64,000 nucleotides of DNA, taken from assembly GCA_049658145.1 (NCBI GenBank), contig JBASOJ010000044.1:4601-68600 (forward strand), written 5' to 3'. Each line of letters starts with the position of its first letter. Position 1 is the stretch's first letter. The DNA comes from UBA6100 sp049658145 (GTDB lineage: Bacteria; Actinomycetota; Coriobacteriia; Anaerosomatales; Anaerosomataceae). This document shows positions 60,678 through 64,000 of the stretch, in pieces. The notes beneath the pieces were generated by a model, which was given only the letters and a program-made list of their open reading frames with translations, was not told where the DNA came from and ran no database searches. The position numbers and the translations under genes are program-made.

Positions 60678-61112
60678 CTACAACCCGACCGCCGCTATGT
60701 CGTCCTGCGAGACGAGCCGTACCGGCCGGTCGGCAAGCAGGTGCAGCGCCCTGTTCACATCCGCGACGTTGATGACGACGAACGTCGAGACGAGCGAGTA
60801 CACGTACTCGATGTTCACGCCCGCCTCCGCCACGATCCTGAGCACGCTGGCCAGTCCGCCGGGATGATCGGGAAGGTCGATGCAGATGACGGCGTCCTCC
60901 CGTACGGTGAACCCGGCAGCCTTGAGCGTCGCGAGCGCCTCATCGGGCTTGTCCACCACGAGACGCAGGATGCCGTAATCGATGGTGTCGGAAACCGAGA
61001 ACCCGCGGATGTTGATGCCGTTGTCGCCGAGCAGTCCGGTGACCTCACTCACCCGCCCCGCCTCGTTGGCGATGAACACCGACAACTGCCTGACGACCGG
61101 TCGATCGCTCAT
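60678..61112 (-). CDS. Two-ACT-domain protein (amino-acid-binding)
   Basis: 144 aa from ATG 61112, overlapping iorB by 4 bp. Two ACT domains back to back: RQLSVFIANEAGRVSEVTGLL...INIRGFSV and VICIDLPDHPGGLASVLRIV...VNIEYVYS. ACT proteins sense amino acids. This type is often found beside indolepyruvate ferredoxin oxidoreductase and paaK, so it may tune that pathway, but no enzymatic or DNA-binding domain shows how. Confidence 0.88.
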   Translation of the reverse strand: MSDRPVVRQLSVFIANEAGRVSEVTGLLGDNGINIRGFSVSDTIDYGILRLVVDKPDEALATLKAAGFTVREDAVICIDLPDHPGGLASVLRIVAEAGVNIEYVYSLVSTFVVINVADVNRALHLLADRPVRLVSQDDIAAVGL

Positions 61113-61699
61113 GGCTCGCATACCCCTTCCGCACACGCATCCGACCCCAGTTGGAACGCACGGAGATTGCCCCCGACGGTCTTCGGGGGTACTCGCTCCT
61201 CGATGACGCGCCTCCAGGTCTCCGCCGCGAAGGGCAGGCCGTAGGAAGCGGCGCCGAGCAGTACGATGTTCGCCGAGCGCGGACTACCCGCCTCACAGGC
61301 GAGCGCCTCGGCATCCAGGAAGATGGCGCCTTCCCGAGCGAGCGCAGGCTCCAGGTCCTCGGGAGCCTGAAGATCGCCGATCAACACGGGCAGTGGCGCA
61401 ACCAGCCTGCGATTGACGACGAGCCGTCCGCCCGGACGCAGGTAGCGCAGTGAACGAGCCGCTTCGATGAGTTCGAAGGCGATCAGGTGATCCGCCACGC
61501 CCGGATCGACCACGGGAGAGTGGACGACCTCGCCGAAGCGTACGACCGTGTCCACCGAGCCGCCTCTTTGCGCCATACCGTGGACCTCGGAGAGCTTCAC
61601 GTCGTGTCCCTCGGCCACCGCCACTTTCGCCAGGACGTCGCCCGCCAGGATCGTGCCCTGACCGCCGACCCCCGCGAGAACCACCGTCGTCACGCTCAC
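61109..61699 (-). CDS. iorB: Indolepyruvate ferredoxin oxidoreductase, beta subunit
   Basis: 196 aa from GTG 61699, in a GTGA overlap with iorA. The gamma-type 2-oxoacid oxidoreductase domain is complete: LAGVGGQGTILAGDVLAK, SEVHGMAQRGGSV and LLGAASYGLPFAAETW. With IorA it oxidises aryl pyruvates to aryl-acetyl-CoA and reduces ferredoxin. Confidence 0.93.
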   Translation of the reverse strand: MSVTTVVLAGVGGQGTILAGDVLAKVAVAEGHDVKLSEVHGMAQRGGSVDTVVRFGEVVHSPVVDPGVADHLIAFELIEAARSLRYLRPGGRLVVNRRLVAPLPVLIGDLQAPEDLEPALAREGAIFLDAEALACEAGSPRSANIVLLGAASYGLPFAAETWRRVIEERVPPKTVGGNLRAFQLGSDACAEGVCEP

Positions 61700-63447
61700 G
61701 AGGCACCTCCGAGGTCGCACGATGGGCCGACCTGCACGATCGCATCGAACCGGCATACCTGCACGCATTGCCCGCACCCCACGCACAGCGACGTGTCGAT
61801 GACGGCACGGCCGGTCTCGTCGCGCGAGATCGCCGGGCACCCGAGCCGGATGCACGCGCCGCACTTTGTACACGACTCCTCGTCGACCGCGTACGGGTCC
61901 TTGTGGTCTTTGGTTATCAGCGCACAGGGGGCCTTCGCGATGACCACGCTCAGATGATCCGCGGCCGTCTCCTCCTTCAGGACTGCCAGCGTCGCGGCCA
62001 GGTCGTGCGCATCGACGGTGCGAACCGAGGCCGCGCCAAGCGCGCGTGCGAGCACCTCCAGATCGACCGCGGGTGCCGCACCGCCACCGATGGCCACGCC
62101 GTTGACCGGGTTACCCTGGTGCCCCGTCATGGCCGTCGTGCGGTTGTCGAGGACCACGACGGTACCGGTGCTCCCGCTGTACGCCATGTGCAGCAGCCCG
62201 GTCATCCCCGAGTGAGCGAACGTGGAGTCTCCGATCACGGCGACGACCGGGCCCGTGTCCACGCCGGCAAGCGCGGCTCCGTGGCCCATCCCGATGCTCG
62301 CGCCCATGCATACGCAGCTGTCCATCGCCTTGAGCGGCGCCAGCGCTGCGAGTGTGTAGCACCCGATGTCGCCCGTGACCACGGCACGCATCTTACCGAG
62401 GGCGTGGAACACGCCACGGTGAGGGCATCCCGGGCACAGGAGAGGCGGCCGCGGCGGAAGGTCCGGTATCGGCTCCCTGACAGGGGGGACGTCCGACCCG
62501 AATGCCCGACCGACGGTGACCGGGGAGAGTTCCCCGATCGCAGACAGACCTGTATCGACCTGCTCGATACCGAGAACGCGAAGCCTCAGGCTCAAGTACG
62601 GCCCGAGCTCCTCGGCGACGGCTATCCGTTCCACCCTGGAGCTGAAGTCGAGGATGAGGTCGTCGGGGAGTGGATGCGCGAAGCCGATCTTGAGGATGGA
62701 TGCCTCGGGCAGCGCTTCACGCACGTACTGATAGGCGATACCCGACGTAACGATGCCCAGTGAGGGGTCGCGCATCTCAACGCGGTTCGCATCGCACTCG
62801 TGGGCGTAGGCCGACAGAGCCGCGAGCCTCGAGTCAAGGTCGATGCGGCGCATGCGTGCCATGCCAGGCATCATCACGTACTTCTGCGGATCCTTGGCGT
62901 ACGGGACCGGAGAGACCTCGGTCCGCTCCCCCACCTCCACCAACGACTTCGCGTGAGAGACGCGCGTCGTCATCCTCACGATCACGGGCACGTCGAACCG
63001 CTCGGAGACCGCGAACGCCTCACGCATGAACTCCAGCGCTTCCTGGCTGTCCGATGGCTCGAACACCGGGACATGTGCTGCGGCAGCGAGGTTGCGCGTA
63101 TCCTGCTCGTTCTGCGAGCTGTGCATGCCGGGATCGTCGGCCACGAGATACACCAGGCCGCCGGTGACGCCGGTGTACGCCTGGGTGAAGAGCGGATCGG
63201 CGGCCACGTTCAGGCCGACGTGCTTCATCGTCACCAGGGCCCGTCGTCCGCCGAACGACACGCCGCCCGCGACCTCGGCCGCCACCTTCTCGTTCGGCGC
63301 CCACTCGCAGTGCACGCCGTCGTAGCGCACGAGATTCTCGAGGACTTCGGTGGAAGGTGTGCCGGGATACCCTACCCCGACCGCCACCCCGGTCTCCCAT
63401 GCGCCTCGCGCGATCGCCTCGTTGCCGGACATCAGAATACGAGCCAC
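61696..63447 (-). CDS. iorA: Indolepyruvate ferredoxin oxidoreductase, alpha subunit
   Basis: 583 aa from GTG 63447, five bases after GGAGG. N-terminal pyrimidine domain (GVGYPGTPSTE, YLVADDPGMHSSQNEQD), then a TPP domain (CPGCPHRGVF, GDIGCYTL, IGDSTFAHSGMTGL with the TPP-metal site), and a C-terminal ferredoxin with two clusters (CTKCGACIRLGCP, CVGCGQCVQVC). Works on transaminated Trp, Phe and Tyr. Reduced ferredoxin from this enzyme could enter the NuoI/GltD hybrid complex. Confidence 0.95.
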   Translation of the reverse strand: MARILMSGNEAIARGAWETGVAVGVGYPGTPSTEVLENLVRYDGVHCEWAPNEKVAAEVAGGVSFGGRRALVTMKHVGLNVAADPLFTQAYTGVTGGLVYLVADDPGMHSSQNEQDTRNLAAAAHVPVFEPSDSQEALEFMREAFAVSERFDVPVIVRMTTRVSHAKSLVEVGERTEVSPVPYAKDPQKYVMMPGMARMRRIDLDSRLAALSAYAHECDANRVEMRDPSLGIVTSGIAYQYVREALPEASILKIGFAHPLPDDLILDFSSRVERIAVAEELGPYLSLRLRVLGIEQVDTGLSAIGELSPVTVGRAFGSDVPPVREPIPDLPPRPPLLCPGCPHRGVFHALGKMRAVVTGDIGCYTLAALAPLKAMDSCVCMGASIGMGHGAALAGVDTGPVVAVIGDSTFAHSGMTGLLHMAYSGSTGTVVVLDNRTTAMTGHQGNPVNGVAIGGGAAPAVDLEVLARALGAASVRTVDAHDLAATLAVLKEETAADHLSVVIAKAPCALITKDHKDPYAVDEESCTKCGACIRLGCPAISRDETGRAVIDTSLCVGCGQCVQVCRFDAIVQVGPSCDLGGAS

Positions 63448-63495
63448 GAACACCTCCGCGCGGATAGACAGCCCGAGAATGCCGAAGTTCGCAGA

Positions 63496-63504
63496 ATCAT
63501 AGCA
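63496..63504 (-). promoter_or_regulatory. Extended -10 promoter for iorA
   Basis: On the minus strand TGCTATGAT is an extended -10 (TGN-TATAAT type), about 50 bp before the iorA start codon. No clear -35 exists upstream, as expected for this promoter class. Confidence 0.5.
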
Positions 63505-63561
63505 CAGCGCGGATGCACGGCCGGGCATGCGACACGGTCGAATCGGCACCTCAAAGACGCG

Positions 63562-64000
63562 TCAGAACCGCGAGCCGCCCACGTAGTCGGACCGGCTCGA
63601 GATGCGCGCGTTGAGTGAATCCACGCGCACCACCGCGCCGGTGTAGGGCGCATGGACGTAGTTGCCGTCCCCGACGTACATCCCCACGTGATGGACGTCG
63701 CCGGCATCACCGTTCGTGCCGAAGAAGACGAGGTCACCCGGCCTGAGCAGGTCGAGGCGGTCGCGGGCGATATGCTGGCCAGCCTGGTACTGCGACTGAC
63801 TGGTCCGCGGCAGAGAGACACCAACCTGCCGGTAACAGTACTGCGTGAGGCCCGAGCAATCGAAACCGCTGGGAGTTGATCCACCCCACACGTATGGCAC
63901 GCCGAGGTATTGAAGCGCGATCGACACCACCTGCGCCTGCCCGGGTGCCAGCGCGGAAGGGTCGGCGGCGGCGCGGTCACCCGCGGAACCTCCGCGCGCT
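63562..64000 (-). CDS. NlpC/P60 family peptidoglycan hydrolase (5' end outside window)
   Basis: The frame is open through the right edge, so only the C-terminal 145 residues are seen. NlpC/P60 domain: YVWGGSTPSGFDCSGL with the catalytic Cys, DLVFF, then HHVGMYVGDGNYVHAP with the catalytic His and third polar residue. Cleaves D-Glu to DAP peptide bonds in cell walls. The part just before the domain is Ala/Pro-rich, a typical linker from an N-terminal coiled coil or binding domain. Confidence 0.9.
   Translation of the reverse strand, partial: ARGGSAGDRAAADPSALAPGQAQVVSIALQYLGVPYVWGGSTPSGFDCSGLTQYCYRQVGVSLPRTSQSQYQAGQHIARDRLDLLRPGDLVFFGTNGDAGDVHHVGMYVGDGNYVHAPYTGAVVRVDSLNARISSRSDYVGGSRF

Noticed and set aside
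1..64000. CRISPR arrays, tRNA or rRNA genes, prophage
   Set aside because: No regularly spaced repeats, cloverleaf-like segments, rRNA sequence or phage structural genes were seen on either strand.

Overview
The window is visibly GC-rich. It reads as a chromosomal segment of an anaerobic, respiring actinobacterium, most likely related to the Coriobacteriia or the uncultured lineages near them. This placement is inferred from gene content: RNase J with RNase Y, SpoVS, LL-diaminopimelate aminotransferase, a LexA operator of the GAAC-N4-GTTC type, an indolepyruvate ferredoxin oxidoreductase, and a complex I without NuoE, NuoF or NuoG. No rRNA, tRNA, CRISPR array, prophage or intact insertion sequence was seen.

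Layout. 1-1081 (-): a Fic-fold protein whose catalytic loop is degenerate, cut by the window edge. 1488-12644 (+): one tightly overlapping complex I operon, nuoABCDH-[NuoI/GltD hybrid]-JKLMN, followed by a strong hairpin. In the hybrid, a complete GltD-like NAD(P)H:flavin oxidoreductase sits inside NuoI. 12695-13450: a decayed IS1634/IS4-type transposase and a perfect 16-bp hairpin. 13470-16642 (-): a membrane protein and an OmpR-family two-component system. 16813-23331 (+), divergent from the two-component system: seven genes for a NrfD-type quinol dehydrogenase module and four further multihaem cytochromes, with up to 45 haem sites in total. 23463-36115 (+): housekeeping genes dapA, rnj, uppP, ftsK, rodZ-like, yajQ, rimO, pgsA, cinA, thpR, recA, recX. 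36412-47540 (+): rny, a GHKL ATPase, spoVS, a PHP phosphoesterase, miaB, a LigB-AMMECR1 fusion, miaA, dapF, dapL, hflX. 47545-50048: lexA (-) diverging from a YneA-like LysM protein (+), then nrdR, a small thioredoxin-fold protein and dut. 50263-52933 (+): purine and uracil permeases. 53314-63447 (-): iorA-iorB-ACT protein-livKHMGF-paaK followed by three small genes of unknown function. 63562-64000 (-): an NlpC/P60 hydrolase cut by the right edge.

How the parts fit. Amino-acid uptake (LivKHMGF) and oxidation (IorAB, PaaK) would yield reduced ferredoxin and acyl-CoA. The hybrid complex I could oxidise NAD(P)H or ferredoxin and reduce menaquinone while pumping ions. The cytochrome/FeS/NrfD module could then oxidise menaquinol and feed electrons into a chain of membrane-anchored multihaem cytochromes, perhaps toward an external acceptor. 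The two-component system probably controls that cluster through 11-bp direct repeats in the shared intergenic region. recA, lexA and the LysM gene carry matching LexA operators, so they form a small SOS regulon visible in one window.
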